A stretch of DNA of 64,000 nucleotides, taken from Puerhibacterium puerhi. GTDB taxonomy: Bacteria > Actinomycetota > Actinomycetes > Actinomycetales > Cellulomonadaceae. Every line of letters starts with the position of its first letter. Positions within the stretch are counted from its first letter, which is position 1. The stretch spans positions 186,001-250,000 of the forward strand of contig NZ_WUWN01000001.1 of NCBI RefSeq assembly GCF_009846865.1, read 5' to 3'. Below, piece after piece: positions 9,610 through 18,880 of the stretch. Under the pieces are notes generated by a model that was not told the origin of the DNA, ran no database searches, and saw only the letters and a program-made list of their open reading frames with translations. Position numbers and translations under genes: made by a program.

Positions 9610-10661
9610 TGTACGTCCGCGGCCACGGGCCGCGAGGGCGTCGCCCGGTGGACGAGCGGCAGCCCCTCGGCCGCGACGACCTCGGAGCGCAGCGCCTCGG
9701 GCCGGCGGGCGCGCACGCCGCGCATGAGTCCCACGGCTGTGCGCTCGTCGATGACGAGGTCGGTCACGACGCCGGCCGCGAGCGCGGCGCGCAGCCCGGG
9801 CACCTTGTTGTCGCCGGCGACGGCGCACAGCCGGCGCGGGATGCGGCGCAGCTGGTGCGGCGCCGGGCCGGTGGCGCGCCGGTTGATGGGGATGTCGCGG
9901 TAGGTGCCGTCGGCGCGCACGAACACGGTGCACACGTCGCCGACCACGCCCTCGGCGTCGAGCACGGCCAGGTCCTCCGGCTCGAGGTAGCCGCCGGCGT
10001 ACACGTGCGAGGGCAGCCCGCCGGTCAGCGCCCCGACGGAGAACAGCGCGATGTCGGCGCGCGCCTGCACGTCGAGCACGCGGCGGATCGACCGCTCGCG
10101 CCACATCGCGGCCTTGGTCTCGGCGTAGTCGAAGAAGGCCGGCACCGGGAAGTGGTGGACGTGGGCGTCGAACGCGGCGCCGAACCCGGCGATGAGGTCG
10201 CCGGCGTAGCTCACCCCGGAGGTGCGGGTGTTGGCGGCGCCGTTGAGCTGCACCACCTCGGAGCCCCGGGTGGGCTTGCGGGGCAGGTGCCGGGCGATCG
10301 AGGCCAGCGTGGTTCCCCAGGCGACGCCGAGCACCATCTCGGAGTCGAACCACCGCGTGAGCAGGCGGGCGGTGGCCATCGCCACCTGCTCGAGGCGGTC
10401 CTCGAGCGTGGCGGAGTCGGGCACGGGCACCACGTACGCGTCGATGCCGTACGTGGAGGCGATCTGCTGGCCCAGGCCGGGGGCGCGCGAGTGCGCCGGC
10501 CGCAGGGTGATCTCGACGATCCCCTCCTCCCGCGCGCGCTTGATCAGCCGCGACACCGTGGAGCGGGAGGTGCGCAGGTGCTTGGCGATGGCCTCCATCG
10601 TCAGGTCTTGCAGGTAGTACATGGTCGCCGCCATGACCACCTCGCGGTCGCGGTCGGGCAT
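9606..10661 (-). CDS. SorC/DeoR-type sugar-binding transcriptional regulator (probable glp regulator)
   Basis: This 351-residue regulator starts at ATG 10661. The N-terminal helix-turn-helix is YYLQDLTMEAIAKHLRTSR (about residues 14-32), followed by STVSRLIKRAREEGIVEI. The rest is a SorC-type sugar-phosphate binding domain of about 270 residues (LGVAWGTTLASIARHLP near 115, VQLNGAANTRTSGVSYAGD near 145, NKVPGLRAALAAGVVTDLVID near 295). SorC regulators bind a phosphorylated sugar. Divergence from glpD across a 129-bp gap with palindromes suggests control of the glycerol operon by glycerol-3-phosphate or a related compound. That link is inferred from position only. Confidence 0.88.
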   Translation of the reverse strand: MPDRDREVVMAATMYYLQDLTMEAIAKHLRTSRSTVSRLIKRAREEGIVEITLRPAHSRAPGLGQQIASTYGIDAYVVPVPDSATLEDRLEQVAMATARLLTRWFDSEMVLGVAWGTTLASIARHLPRKPTRGSEVVQLNGAANTRTSGVSYAGDLIAGFGAAFDAHVHHFPVPAFFDYAETKAAMWRERSIRRVLDVQARADIALFSVGALTGGLPSHVYAGGYLEPEDLAVLDAEGVVGDVCTVFVRADGTYRDIPINRRATGPAPHQLRRIPRRLCAVAGDNKVPGLRAALAAGVVTDLVIDERTAVGLMRGVRARRPEALRSEVVAAEGLPLVHRATPSRPVAADVQ

Positions 10662-10711
10662 GCTCTCGCGCCTCCTGTCCGGGTCGTCCGCGGGTCGTGC
10701 GTCACACCGCC

Positions 10712-10747
10712 GTGCACGTTCGTGCACAGCGGTTGCGCGAACGTTCC
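10712..10747. promoter_or_regulatory. Candidate operators in the SorC-glpD divergent promoter
   Basis: GTGCACGTTCGTGCAC (10712-10727) has inverted arms GTGCACG/CGTGCAC. It is followed at 10735-10747 by a second related site, GCGCGAACGTTCC, with the core GAACGTTC. Both lie 45-80 bases upstream of glpD and 50-85 bases from the regulator start, a suitable place for shared regulation. Confidence 0.5.
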
Positions 10748-10790
10748 AGGGATGTGACGTTAGCCCCGTCACCGCGAGGAAGGAAAACCG

Positions 10791-12536
10791 ATGGCGTCCA
10801 CCCGGCTCACGGCCGAATCGCGGGCCCAGGCACTGTCCGCGCTCGAGGCCTCCACGACGCCCAGCGGGGAGCTGGACGTCCTCGTCATCGGCGGCGGGGT
10901 CACCGGCGCCGGCATCGCGCTCGACGCCGTCACCCGCGGCCTGTCGACGGCCATCGTCGAGGCCCAGGACTGGGGCTCCGGCACGTCGAGCCGCAGCAGC
11001 AAGCTCGTGCACGGCGGCCTGCGCTACCTGCAGATGCTCGACTTCAACCTCGTGCACGAGGCGCTCACCGAGCGCGACCTGCTGCTGAAGGAGATCGCGC
11101 CGCACCTCGTGCGCCCCGTGCCGTTCCTCTACCCCCTGGAGCACCGCGTGTGGGAGCGCGCGTACGTGGGCGCCGGCATCGCGCTGTACGACACGCTCGC
11201 CGCGGTCGCGCCGGGCAAGCGCGCGATGCCCCTCCACCGGCACCTGACGCGCAAGCGCATGGAGCGCAAGTTCCCCGACCTGGCCCACGACGCCGCGATC
11301 GGCGCCGTGCAGTACTGGGACGCGTCGGTCGACGACGCCCGCCTGGTCGCCACCCTCGTGCGCACGGCCGCGGGCTACGGCGCGCACGCCGCCAGCCGCA
11401 CCCAGGTGGTGGGGATGACTCAGACCTCCTCCGGCACGGTCAACGGCGCGGTCGTCGTCGACCTCGAGACCGGCCGCGAGATCACCGTGCGCGCCCGGCA
11501 CGTCATCAACGCGACCGGCGTGTGGACCGAGCAGACCGAGGCGCTCGCGGGCTCCGAGGGCGGCCTGCGCGTGCTGGCCTCCAAGGGCATCCACATCGTG
11601 GTCCCGCGCGAGCGCATCCGCGGCGACGTGGGGCTGATCCTGCAGACCGAGAAGTCGGTGCTGTTCGTCATCCCGTGGTCGCGCTACTGGGTCATCGGCA
11701 CGACCGACACCCCGTGGACCGAGGAGCTGGTGCACCCCGTGCCCACCGCCGCCGACATCGACTACGTGCTCGAGCACGCCAACGCGGTGCTCGCGCACCC
11801 GCTGACCCGCGAGGACGTCATCGGCACCTGGGCGGGACTGCGCCCCCTGCTGCAGCCTGGCACGAAGGAGGGCACGAGCTCGGCGAAGGTGAGCCGCGAG
11901 CACACCGTCGCCAGCCCGACGCCGGGCCTGTCGGTCATCGCCGGCGGCAAGCTCACCACCTACCGGGTCATGGCCAAGGACGCCGTGGACCACGCCATCG
12001 GCCAGCGCGCTGCAGCGCTGCCGTCGATCACCCAGGACATCCCGCTCGAGGGCGCGGTCGGCCTGCGGGCCGTGCGGCGCCAGGCGCGCACCTGGGCCAA
12101 GCGGTACGGGTGGACGCCGCCGATGGTGGACCACCTGCTGCACCGGTACGGCTCGAACCTGGCCGAGATCGTCGAGCTGTGCGAGGCCGACCCGTCGCTG
12201 GCCCGCCCGCTCGAGCACGCTCCCGCCTACCTGCGCGCGGAGATCCACTACGGGGTGTCCCACGAGGGCGCCCTCCACCTGGAGGACGTGCTGCTGCACC
12301 GCACGCGCCTCGTCTACGAGGTCCCGGACAGCGGCCTGGCGGCCCTGCCCGAGATCGCCGACGTCGTCGCTCCCCTGCTGGGCTGGGACGACGCCGCGCG
12401 CCAGGCCGAGCTCACGGCCTACCGTGACCGGGTGGCCGCCTACCAGGCGGCCTCCCTGGAGCCCGACGACGCGTCGGCCGCGCAGGCCCGCCTGCAGGCC
12501 GCGGACGTGGCGGGGATGGTCCCGCTGCAGCCGTAG
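10791..12536 (+). CDS. glpD: Glycerol-3-phosphate dehydrogenase (FAD)
   Basis: This is a 581-residue membrane-associated flavoenzyme oxidising sn-glycerol-3-phosphate to dihydroxyacetone phosphate and feeding electrons to quinone. The FAD dinucleotide fold is [20 protein letters not shown] (about residues 25-44). The GlpD signature GSGTSSRSSKLVHGGLRYLQ follows at about 63-82. The substrate domain includes VIGTTDTPWTE and VIAGGKLTTYRVMAKDA, and the C-terminal GlpD cap covers about 440-560. The start is supported by GAGGAAGG upstream of ATG 10791. It is the first gene of glpD-glpF-glpK. Confidence 0.97.
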   Translation: MASTRLTAESRAQALSALEASTTPSGELDVLVIGGGVTGAGIALDAVTRGLSTAIVEAQDWGSGTSSRSSKLVHGGLRYLQMLDFNLVHEALTERDLLLKEIAPHLVRPVPFLYPLEHRVWERAYVGAGIALYDTLAAVAPGKRAMPLHRHLTRKRMERKFPDLAHDAAIGAVQYWDASVDDARLVATLVRTAAGYGAHAASRTQVVGMTQTSSGTVNGAVVVDLETGREITVRARHVINATGVWTEQTEALAGSEGGLRVLASKGIHIVVPRERIRGDVGLILQTEKSVLFVIPWSRYWVIGTTDTPWTEELVHPVPTAADIDYVLEHANAVLAHPLTREDVIGTWAGLRPLLQPGTKEGTSSAKVSREHTVASPTPGLSVIAGGKLTTYRVMAKDAVDHAIGQRAAALPSITQDIPLEGAVGLRAVRRQARTWAKRYGWTPPMVDHLLHRYGSNLAEIVELCEADPSLARPLEHAPAYLRAEIHYGVSHEGALHLEDVLLHRTRLVYEVPDSGLAALPEIADVVAPLLGWDDAARQAELTAYRDRVAAYQAASLEPDDASAAQARLQAADVAGMVPLQP

Positions 12537-12597
12537 CACCGTCGTCGGTGCGGACAACGACGTCCCGACAGCGCCTCAGAGAGGGAACTGAACCGAC

Positions 12598-13344
12598 ATG
12601 GATTCATCGCTGCTGACAGTCTTCTGGTCCGAGGTACTCGGGACCGGGCTGCTGATCCTCCTCGGCGCCGGTGTGGTCGCCAACGTCATCCTGCCGAAGA
12701 ACAAGGGCTTCGGCCCGGACTGGCTCCTCATCAACTTCGGGTGGGGCCTGGCCGTGTTCATCGGCGTGTACGGGGCGTACCGCAGCGGCGCGCACCTCAA
12801 CCCGGCCGTGACCGTGGGCCTGTGGGCCGCCGACCTCCCGTTCGCCGACAACGACGTCGTGGGCACGATCGAGCCGAACCTGCCCAACGCGCTGGTGTAC
12901 TTCGCCGGCGAGTTCGTCGGTGCCTTCCTCGGCGCGGTCCTCGCCTACCTGGCGTACAAGCGGCACTTCGACCAGGACGCCGACCCGGGCACCAAGCTCG
13001 CCGTCTTCTCCACCGGCCCGGCCGTCCGCTCCTACGGCTGGAACCTCATCACCGAGATCATCGCCACGTTCGTGCTGGTCTTCTGGATCGTCATCCAGGG
13101 CGAGACGCCGACGATGATCGGCCCGCTGGCGGTGGCCCTCGTCGTGGTGGCCATCGGCGCCTCGCTCGGTGGTCCCACCGGCTACGCCATCAACCCTGCC
13201 CGTGACCTCGGCCCGCGCATCGCCCACGCCGTGCTGCCCATCCGCGGCAAGGGCAGCAGCGACTGGTCGTACTCCTGGGTCCCCGTGCTCGGCCCGCTCA
13301 TCGGCGGCATCCTCGGCGGCCTGCTCGGCCGCGTCTACCTGTGA
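12598..13344 (+). CDS. glpF: Glycerol uptake facilitator (aquaglyceroporin)
   Basis: This 248-residue MIP-family channel has six membrane helices. The two pore-lining NPA motifs are present, GAHLNPAVT near residue 67 and YAINPARDLGPR near residue 196. The aspartate after the second NPAR (NPARD) is the residue that marks glycerol-conducting members rather than strict water channels. It provides passive glycerol entry, trapped by GlpK next door. The gap to glpD is 61 bases and AGAGAGGGAA precedes the ATG. The context as the middle gene of the glycerol operon makes the substrate secure. Confidence 0.96.
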   Translation: MDSSLLTVFWSEVLGTGLLILLGAGVVANVILPKNKGFGPDWLLINFGWGLAVFIGVYGAYRSGAHLNPAVTVGLWAADLPFADNDVVGTIEPNLPNALVYFAGEFVGAFLGAVLAYLAYKRHFDQDADPGTKLAVFSTGPAVRSYGWNLITEIIATFVLVFWIVIQGETPTMIGPLAVALVVVAIGASLGGPTGYAINPARDLGPRIAHAVLPIRGKGSSDWSYSWVPVLGPLIGGILGGLLGRVYL

Positions 13345-13449
13345 CGGCCCGGGCGGGCACGTCGCCCTGGCGCGACCCGCCCGGTCCCACGCCGGCCCCG
13401 GCCGGCACCCCGTCCGCACGACAACGACGACGTGAAGGAAACTCCCACA

Positions 13450-14964
13450 ATGGCTGACTACGTCCTCGCCATCGACCAGGGCACGACCAGCTCCCGTGCC
13501 ATCGTCTTCGACCACTCCGGCCGGATCGTGTCCACGGGCCAGCTCGAGCACGACCAGATCTTCCCGCGGGCCGGCTGGGTCGAGCACAACCCGGAGCAGA
13601 TCTGGAACAACGTCCGCGAGGCCGTGGGGCTGGCCCTGACCCGCGCGAACATCATCCACACCGACGTCGCCGCGGTCGGCATCACGAACCAGCGCGAGAC
13701 CGCGGTGGTCTGGGACAAGACCACCGGCAAGCCCGTCTACAACGCGATCGTCTGGCAGGACACCCGCACCCAGGCGATCGTCGACGAGCTCGGCGGCGAC
13801 ACCGGCCCCGACAAGTACAAGGACGTCGTCGGCCTGCCGCTGGCCACCTACTTCTCCGGCCCGAAGATCAAGTGGATCCTCGACAACGTGGAGGGCGCCC
13901 GCGAGGCCGCGGAGCGGGGCGACCTGCTGTTCGGCAACACCGACTCCTGGGTGCTGTGGAACATGACCGGCGGACCCGACGGCGGCGTGCACGTCACCGA
14001 CGTCACCAACGCCTCGCGCACCATGCTCATGGACCTCGATACCCTGTCCTGGCGCGAGGACATCGCGGCGGACATGGGCATCCCGATGTCGATGCTGCCG
14101 GAGATCCGCTCGTCGTCCGAGGTGTACGGCCACGGCCGGGAGCGCGGCATGGTGCCGGGCGTCCCGCTCGCGGGCATCCTCGGCGACCAGCAGGCCGCCA
14201 CGTTCGGCCAGGCGTGCTTCGAGGTCGGCACCGCGAAGAACACCTACGGCACGGGCAACTTCATGCTGCTCAACACCGGCACGCAGAAGGTGCCGAGCAA
14301 GAACGGGCTGCTCACCACGGTCTGCTACAAGATCGGCGACGCCGCCCAGGTGTACGCGCTCGAGGGGTCGATCGCCGTCACCGGGTCGCTGGTGCAGTGG
14401 CTGCGCGACAACCTCGGCATGTTCGTCGACTCCCCGGACGTCGAGTGGCTGGCCCGCAAGGTCGAGGACAACGGCGGCGCGTACTTCGTGCCGGCGTTCT
14501 CCGGCCTGTTCGCGCCGTACTGGCGGCCGGACGCCCGCGGCGCGCTGGTGGGCCTGACCCGGTACGTCACCCGCAACCACATCGCCCGCGCGGCCCTCGA
14601 GGCCACGGCGTACCAGACCCGCGAGGTCATGGACGCCATGAAGGCCGACTCGGGCGTCGAGCTCACCGAGCTCAAGGTGGACGGCGGCATGGTGGCCAAC
14701 GAGCTGCTCATGCAGTTCCAGGCCGACCAGCTCGGCGTCGACGTGGTGCGGCCCAAGGTCGCGGAGACGACGGCGCTCGGCGCCGCCTACGCCGCGGGCA
14801 TCGCCGTCGGCTTCTGGGAGGGCGAGGGCGACGTCACGGCCAACTGGGCCGAGGACAAGCGGTGGTCGCCCGCCATGCCGGACCAGGAGCGCGACCGGCT
14901 GTACCGCAACTGGAAGAAGGCGGTGACGAAGACGTTCGACTGGGTGGACGAGGACGTGCAGTAG
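13450..14964 (+). CDS. glpK: Glycerol kinase
   Basis: This 504-residue FGGY kinase makes sn-glycerol-3-phosphate from glycerol and ATP. Diagnostic segments are [15 protein letters not shown] (residues 6-20), [20 protein letters not shown] near 80-100 and WQDTRT. The two FGGY signatures follow, [14 protein letters not shown] near 240 and the C-terminal [20 protein letters not shown] near 405. ATG 13450 is preceded by GAAGGAAA; an in-frame GTG at 13432 lacks its own ribosome binding site. It is the last gene of the operon and is followed by a large hairpin. Confidence 0.97.
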   Translation: MADYVLAIDQGTTSSRAIVFDHSGRIVSTGQLEHDQIFPRAGWVEHNPEQIWNNVREAVGLALTRANIIHTDVAAVGITNQRETAVVWDKTTGKPVYNAIVWQDTRTQAIVDELGGDTGPDKYKDVVGLPLATYFSGPKIKWILDNVEGAREAAERGDLLFGNTDSWVLWNMTGGPDGGVHVTDVTNASRTMLMDLDTLSWREDIAADMGIPMSMLPEIRSSSEVYGHGRERGMVPGVPLAGILGDQQAATFGQACFEVGTAKNTYGTGNFMLLNTGTQKVPSKNGLLTTVCYKIGDAAQVYALEGSIAVTGSLVQWLRDNLGMFVDSPDVEWLARKVEDNGGAYFVPAFSGLFAPYWRPDARGALVGLTRYVTRNHIARAALEATAYQTREVMDAMKADSGVELTELKVDGGMVANELLMQFQADQLGVDVVRPKVAETTALGAAYAAGIAVGFWEGEGDVTANWAEDKRWSPAMPDQERDRLYRNWKKAVTKTFDWVDEDVQ

Positions 14965-14996
14965 TTCTCGGCTCGGATCGAAACCTCGGTTCCGCC

Positions 14997-15096
14997 GCGC
15001 AGGGACCGACGTCGTGCGTGCGGCCGCGTTCGCGGCCGCAGGGCGGCCTCCACTTCGGGAGGGATACGGCCGCTCGCACGACGTCGGTCCCTGCGC
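14997..15096. terminator. Nested palindromic hairpin downstream of glpK
   Basis: A perfect 22-bp inverted repeat (arms 14997-15018 and 15075-15096) encloses a second perfect hairpin at 15019-15040 (arms TGCGGCCGCG and CGCGGCCGCA with a TT loop). It sits 32 bases after the glpK stop. It probably ends the glp transcript, but it is far larger than needed and could be a dispersed palindromic element. Confidence 0.65.
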
Positions 15097-15185
15097 TCTG
15101 TTCGTCGGCTGCCCGTGGGTGCTCGGTCGGTGACCTCGCTCACCACGTCGTGGAGGGGCGGGGGCGGGGCCGGGGGCGGGATCGC

Positions 15186-15191
15186 TAGGGT
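15186..15191 (+). promoter_or_regulatory. -10 box TAGGGT for a leaderless transcript
   Basis: TAGGGT ends six bases before GTG 15198 and no Shine-Dalgarno sequence is present, fitting leaderless transcription of the hydrolase gene. Confidence 0.5.
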
Positions 15192-15197
15192 CTTCGC

Positions 15198-16505
15198 GTG
15201 AGCAGCTCCGTGACCTCCGAGGTCTCCTACACCCTGCCCGGCGTCCACGTCACCGACCGCACCGTGCAGGTGCCGCTCGACTGGGCGCGGCCCGACGACG
15301 GGCGCACGATCAGCGTCTTCGCCCGCGAGTGCGTGGCACCGCACCGCCGGCACGAGGACCTGCCGCTGCTCGTGTTCCTCCAGGGCGGCCCGGGCGGCAA
15401 GGGCCCGCGCCCCGTGGGCCCCGACGGCTGGCTGGGCACCGCCCTGGAGCGGTTCCGCGTCGTGCTGCTCGACCAGCGCGGCACCGGCCGCTCGAGCGCC
15501 GTGCGCGCCGGGGCGCTGCAGCGCCTCGGTGACGCCGCCGCGCAGGCCGAGCACCTGAGCCACTTCCGGGCGGACTCGATCGTGCGCGACGCCGAGCACC
15601 TGCGCACCACCGTGTACGGCGGGCGGCGCTGGTCGACGCTGGGCCAGTCCTACGGCGGCTTCATCACGCTGACCTACCTGTCGCTCGCCCCGGAAGGCCT
15701 CGCGGCGTCGTACGTCACGGGCGGCCTCGCGGGCCTCACGGCGAGCGCCACCGACGTGTACGCGCGCACCCAGCCGCGCGTGGCCGCCAAGAACGCCGTC
15801 TACCGCGAGCGCTACCCGCACGACGTCCCGACGATCGCCCGGGTGGCCGACCGCCTCGCCGCCGGCGACGTCGTGCTGCCGAACGGCGACCCGCTCACCG
15901 TCGAGCGGTTCCAGTCGCTCGGCATGGCGTTCGGGATGGCGCCAGGCTTCGAGCGCGTGCACTGGATCGTCGACGAGGCGTTCGACGCCGGCTCCGACGA
16001 GCTGACCGACACCTTCCTCGCCGAGGTGCAGGCGGCGACGTCGTTCGCCACCAACCCGCTGTACGCGGTCATGCACGAGTCGATCTACGCGCAGTCGGGC
16101 ACCGGCGCGACGGCGTGGGCCGCGCAGCGGGTCAGGGACGCCGACCCGGCGTTCGCGCCGTCGGCCCGCCCGCTGCTGCTCACCGGCGAGATGATCTACC
16201 CCTGGATGTTCGAGCAGGCCGAGCTGCGCGGGTTCCGCGCCGCGGCCGAGGCGCTGGCCGCCCGCGAGGACTGGGGCGACCTGTACGACGTCGACCGGCT
16301 GGCCGCGAACGAGGTGCCGGTCGAGGCGGCGGTGTACTTCGACGACATGTACGTCGACGCCGGCCTCTCGCTCGACACCGCGGCGCGCGTCGGCAATGTC
16401 CGGGCGTGGGTGACCAACGAGCACGAGCACGACGGGCTGCGGCTGGGGAACGTGCTCGCCCGGCTGCTCGAGCGGATGGACGCGCGCGGCGGCGCCCCGG
16501 CCTGA
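15198..16505 (+). CDS. Proline iminopeptidase-like alpha/beta hydrolase
   Basis: This 435-residue cytosolic hydrolase belongs to peptidase family S33 by layout. The oxyanion-hole segment LLVFLQGGPGGKGPRP (about residues 56-71) is the HGGPG motif with Gln in place of His. The nucleophile elbow is GQSYGG near residue 150. The C-terminal histidine is probably in TNEHEHDGLR near 415. The family releases N-terminal proline or similar residues from peptides. Length fits the longer actinobacterial proline iminopeptidases. The gene stands alone, facing a terminator shared with the convergent symporter operon. Peptide specificity is not provable from sequence. Confidence 0.88.
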   Translation: MSSSVTSEVSYTLPGVHVTDRTVQVPLDWARPDDGRTISVFARECVAPHRRHEDLPLLVFLQGGPGGKGPRPVGPDGWLGTALERFRVVLLDQRGTGRSSAVRAGALQRLGDAAAQAEHLSHFRADSIVRDAEHLRTTVYGGRRWSTLGQSYGGFITLTYLSLAPEGLAASYVTGGLAGLTASATDVYARTQPRVAAKNAVYRERYPHDVPTIARVADRLAAGDVVLPNGDPLTVERFQSLGMAFGMAPGFERVHWIVDEAFDAGSDELTDTFLAEVQAATSFATNPLYAVMHESIYAQSGTGATAWAAQRVRDADPAFAPSARPLLLTGEMIYPWMFEQAELRGFRAAAEALAAREDWGDLYDVDRLAANEVPVEAAVYFDDMYVDAGLSLDTAARVGNVRAWVTNEHEHDGLRLGNVLARLLERMDARGGAPA

Positions 16506-16517
16506 CCGACGACGCCG

Positions 16518-16563
16518 GACGCCGACGGCGCCGGACCCTGGCGGGTGCGGCGCCGTCGGCGTC
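16518..16563. terminator. Bidirectional hairpin terminator
   Basis: A 16-bp perfect stem (arms 16518-16533 and 16548-16563, core GACGCCGACGGCGCCG) with a 14-base loop lies between two convergent genes ending at 16505 and 16591, as expected for a shared terminator. Confidence 0.75.
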
Positions 16564-16590
16564 GTGCTGGTACTGGCCCTGGGCGCGGGC

Positions 16591-16845
16591 TCAGCGCTCG
16601 TCGCGCTCCGGTTCGCCGTCGGTCACGGCCGCCGCGAGCGGCCGCAGCCGCGCCCACAGGAAGAACAGCGCCGCGACCACGACCATGGCCACGCCGGTCC
16701 ACAGGTTGGCGTGCACCCCGCCGGTCTTGTCGAGCTCGGGGCCCCACGTGAGCGCGACCACCAGCAGGTAGACGCCGATGATGCCGACGGCGGCACCGAT
16801 GAAGTTGCGGATGTCGAAGCCACCCGCGCGCTTGCCAGCAGACAT
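16591..16845 (-). CDS. Small two-helix membrane protein, symporter partner
   Basis: This 84-residue protein has two predicted membrane helices, FIGAAVGIIGVYLLVVALTW (about 15-34) and LWTGVAMVVVAALFFLWARL (about 48-67), and a charged C-terminus. It begins 16 bases after the symporter stop with a strong AAGGAG ribosome binding site, so the two are co-transcribed. I do not recognise a named family. By position it may be an accessory or stabilising subunit of the sodium/solute symporter. Confidence 0.8.
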   Translation of the reverse strand: MSAGKRAGGFDIRNFIGAAVGIIGVYLLVVALTWGPELDKTGGVHANLWTGVAMVVVAALFFLWARLRPLAAAVTDGEPERDER

Positions 16846-16861
16846 GTCCGGCTCCTTCCGG

Positions 16862-18550
16862 TCAGGCGAAGATCACGCTGAGGGCGACGGTCATCACGGC
16901 GGCCAGCCCGGCCAGCGGCACCGGCCGCTTGTACCAGGCGGGGTGCGCCTCGTCGTCGGACAGCCGGTCCTTCGGCGTCAGCGAGTACACGAAGCCCACC
17001 AGCTCGGAGTCGGGCTTGGGTCGCGAGAACCGCGTGACGACCACCGAGACCAGGATGTCGACGACGAAGGCGGTGGAGGCGGCGAGGAACGCGGCGCCCT
17101 GGCCGGGCAGGTCGAACACGCCGGTCTCGTTGAGCACGAACACGATCACGGCCGCGACGGTGCCGCTGGCCAGGCCGGACCAGCCGGCCGCCGGGGTCAT
17201 CCGCTTCCAGAACATGCCGAGGATGAACGTGGCGAACAGCGGCGCGTTGAAGAACCCGAACAGCGTCTGCAGGTAGTCCATGAGGTTGTCGAAGCCGCCG
17301 GCGATCAGGGCGGTGAAGATCGCGACGACGGTGGCGATCACCGTGGCGACGCGGCCCATGCGCAGGTAGTACGCGTCGTCGCGGTCCTTCTTCACGTACC
17401 GCTGCCAGATGTCGTAGGTGAACACCGTGTTGAACGCCGAGACGTTGGCGGCCATGCCGGCCATGAACGCGGCCAGCAGGCCGGTGATCGCCAGCCCGAG
17501 CAGGCCGTTGGGCAGCACGTCGCGCATGAGGTAGAGCAGGGCCTGGTTCCACGTCACGTCGCTGCCGGCCGGGCCGCCGCCCGCCTTGTACTCGACGATC
17601 TCCGGCACCAGCACCGCGGCGATCATGCCCGGCACGATCACGATGAACGGGATGAACATCTTGGGGAACGAGCCGATGATCGGCGTCAGGCGGGCCGAGC
17701 GGATGGAGTCCGACGCCATGGCGCGCTGGACCTCGACGAAGTTCGTGGTCCAGTAGCCGAACGAGGTGACGAAGCCGAGGCCGAACACGATGCCGACGAC
17801 GCTGAGCCACGGGCTCGGCAGGCCGGACAGCGCCTCGCCGGGCCACGTGGACAGCTGCTCGGCGCCGCCGGGCGATGCGGTGACGCGCTCGACGAGGCCG
17901 TCCCAGCCGCCCACGCGGTGCAGGCCGATGAGCGTCAGCGGCAGCAGGGCTGCCACGATGACGAAGAACTGCAGCACCTCGTTGTAGATGGCCGCCGACA
18001 GCCCGCCCAGGGTGATGTAGGACAGCACGATCGCCGCGGCGATGATGAGCGTCACCCACATGGGCCAGCCGAGCATCGCGTTGACGACGGAGCCGAGCAG
18101 GTACAGGTTGATGCCCGCGATGAGCAGCTGCGCCAGCGCGAACGAGACCGAGTTGACCAGGTGGGCGCCCACGCCGAAGCGCTTGAGCATGAACTCGGGG
18201 ACCGAGCGGACCTTGGAGCCGTAGTAGAACGGCATCATCACCAGGCCGAGGAACAGCATGGCCGGGATGGCGCCGATCCAGAAGTAGTGCGCCGTCGGCA
18301 TGCCGAGCTGGGCGCCCGTGGCGGACATGCCCATGATCTCGACGGCGCCGAGGTTGGCGGAGATGAACGCCAGGCCCGTCACCCAGGCGGGCAGCGAGCG
18401 GCCCGAGGTCAGGAACTCCACGGCGTTGCGCGCGCGCTTGCGCACCAGGACGCCCACGCCGAGCACGAAGGCGAAGTAGATCGCCAGCGGGACGTAATCG
18501 ATCCAGGCAGCGTCGATGATCGTGCTGCCCGCGGTTTCAGCGGTGACCAC
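16862..18550 (-). CDS. Sodium/solute symporter (SSS family), probable sugar uptake
   Basis: This 562-residue transporter has about 14 membrane helices. It has typical SSS features: FLTSGRSLPAWVTGLAFIS (about residues 45-63), GMSATGAQLG, YFWIGAIPAMLFLGLVMMPF, FMLKRFG, and the signature region around LAAFMAGMAANVSAFNTVFTYDIW (residues 355-378). It groups by eye with SglT/YidK-type carriers that move galactose, glucose or related sugars with Na+, though substrates vary widely in this family. GTG 18550 is preceded by AAGGAG. A LacI-type operator lies 170 bases upstream and nearly equals the operator of the FGGY kinase at the left end, suggesting sugar transport in the same regulon. Confidence 0.9.
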   Translation of the reverse strand: MVTAETAGSTIIDAAWIDYVPLAIYFAFVLGVGVLVRKRARNAVEFLTSGRSLPAWVTGLAFISANLGAVEIMGMSATGAQLGMPTAHYFWIGAIPAMLFLGLVMMPFYYGSKVRSVPEFMLKRFGVGAHLVNSVSFALAQLLIAGINLYLLGSVVNAMLGWPMWVTLIIAAAIVLSYITLGGLSAAIYNEVLQFFVIVAALLPLTLIGLHRVGGWDGLVERVTASPGGAEQLSTWPGEALSGLPSPWLSVVGIVFGLGFVTSFGYWTTNFVEVQRAMASDSIRSARLTPIIGSFPKMFIPFIVIVPGMIAAVLVPEIVEYKAGGGPAGSDVTWNQALLYLMRDVLPNGLLGLAITGLLAAFMAGMAANVSAFNTVFTYDIWQRYVKKDRDDAYYLRMGRVATVIATVVAIFTALIAGGFDNLMDYLQTLFGFFNAPLFATFILGMFWKRMTPAAGWSGLASGTVAAVIVFVLNETGVFDLPGQGAAFLAASTAFVVDILVSVVVTRFSRPKPDSELVGFVYSLTPKDRLSDDEAHPAWYKRPVPLAGLAAVMTVALSVIFA

Positions 18551-18880
18551 GGTGGCCCGCTCCTTCTTCTCGTCGGCCGGGCCGTCGGCGGCCGCGAGGA
18601 CGGGACCGCCTCCGCGGGGGCGCCGGCACCCCGGGGCCCAGTCCCTCCGGGGCCGCCCAGGACCATAAGGACGCGCCCTCCGCCGGCGCATGTCGACAGG
18701 CGCCTCTCCGGGCGGAATGTGAGCGATAACACGCCCGGGGCAACCGTTCTCGGTGCCGGTCCGTGCGGCGCGACCGCGCCGTACGGGAACCCGGGCGGGC
18801 TACCGTTCGTCGGACAGTCGCCGGAGCCGACGGTCGCCGCGCCACCCCACCACGGACAGCGAAGCACGGAGAGCGAACCC
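18551..18880. promoter_or_regulatory. 330-bp divergent intergenic region with a LacI-type operator
   Basis: This gap separates the symporter (left) and the ABC ATPase (right). The notable element is the palindrome GTGTGAGCGATAACAC at 18719-18734, 12 of 16 positions symmetric, close to classical LacI-family operators. GC-rich short inverted repeats occur around 18640-18660. No confident -35/-10 pair was found, and I see no reading frame worth calling. Confidence 0.6.

Noticed and set aside
18719-18734. Similarity to the E. coli lac operator as sign of vector contamination
   Set aside because: The flanks are native high-GC sequence, the site is in a proper promoter position and a sister site exists at 1036-1049. 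LacI-family operators share this core.
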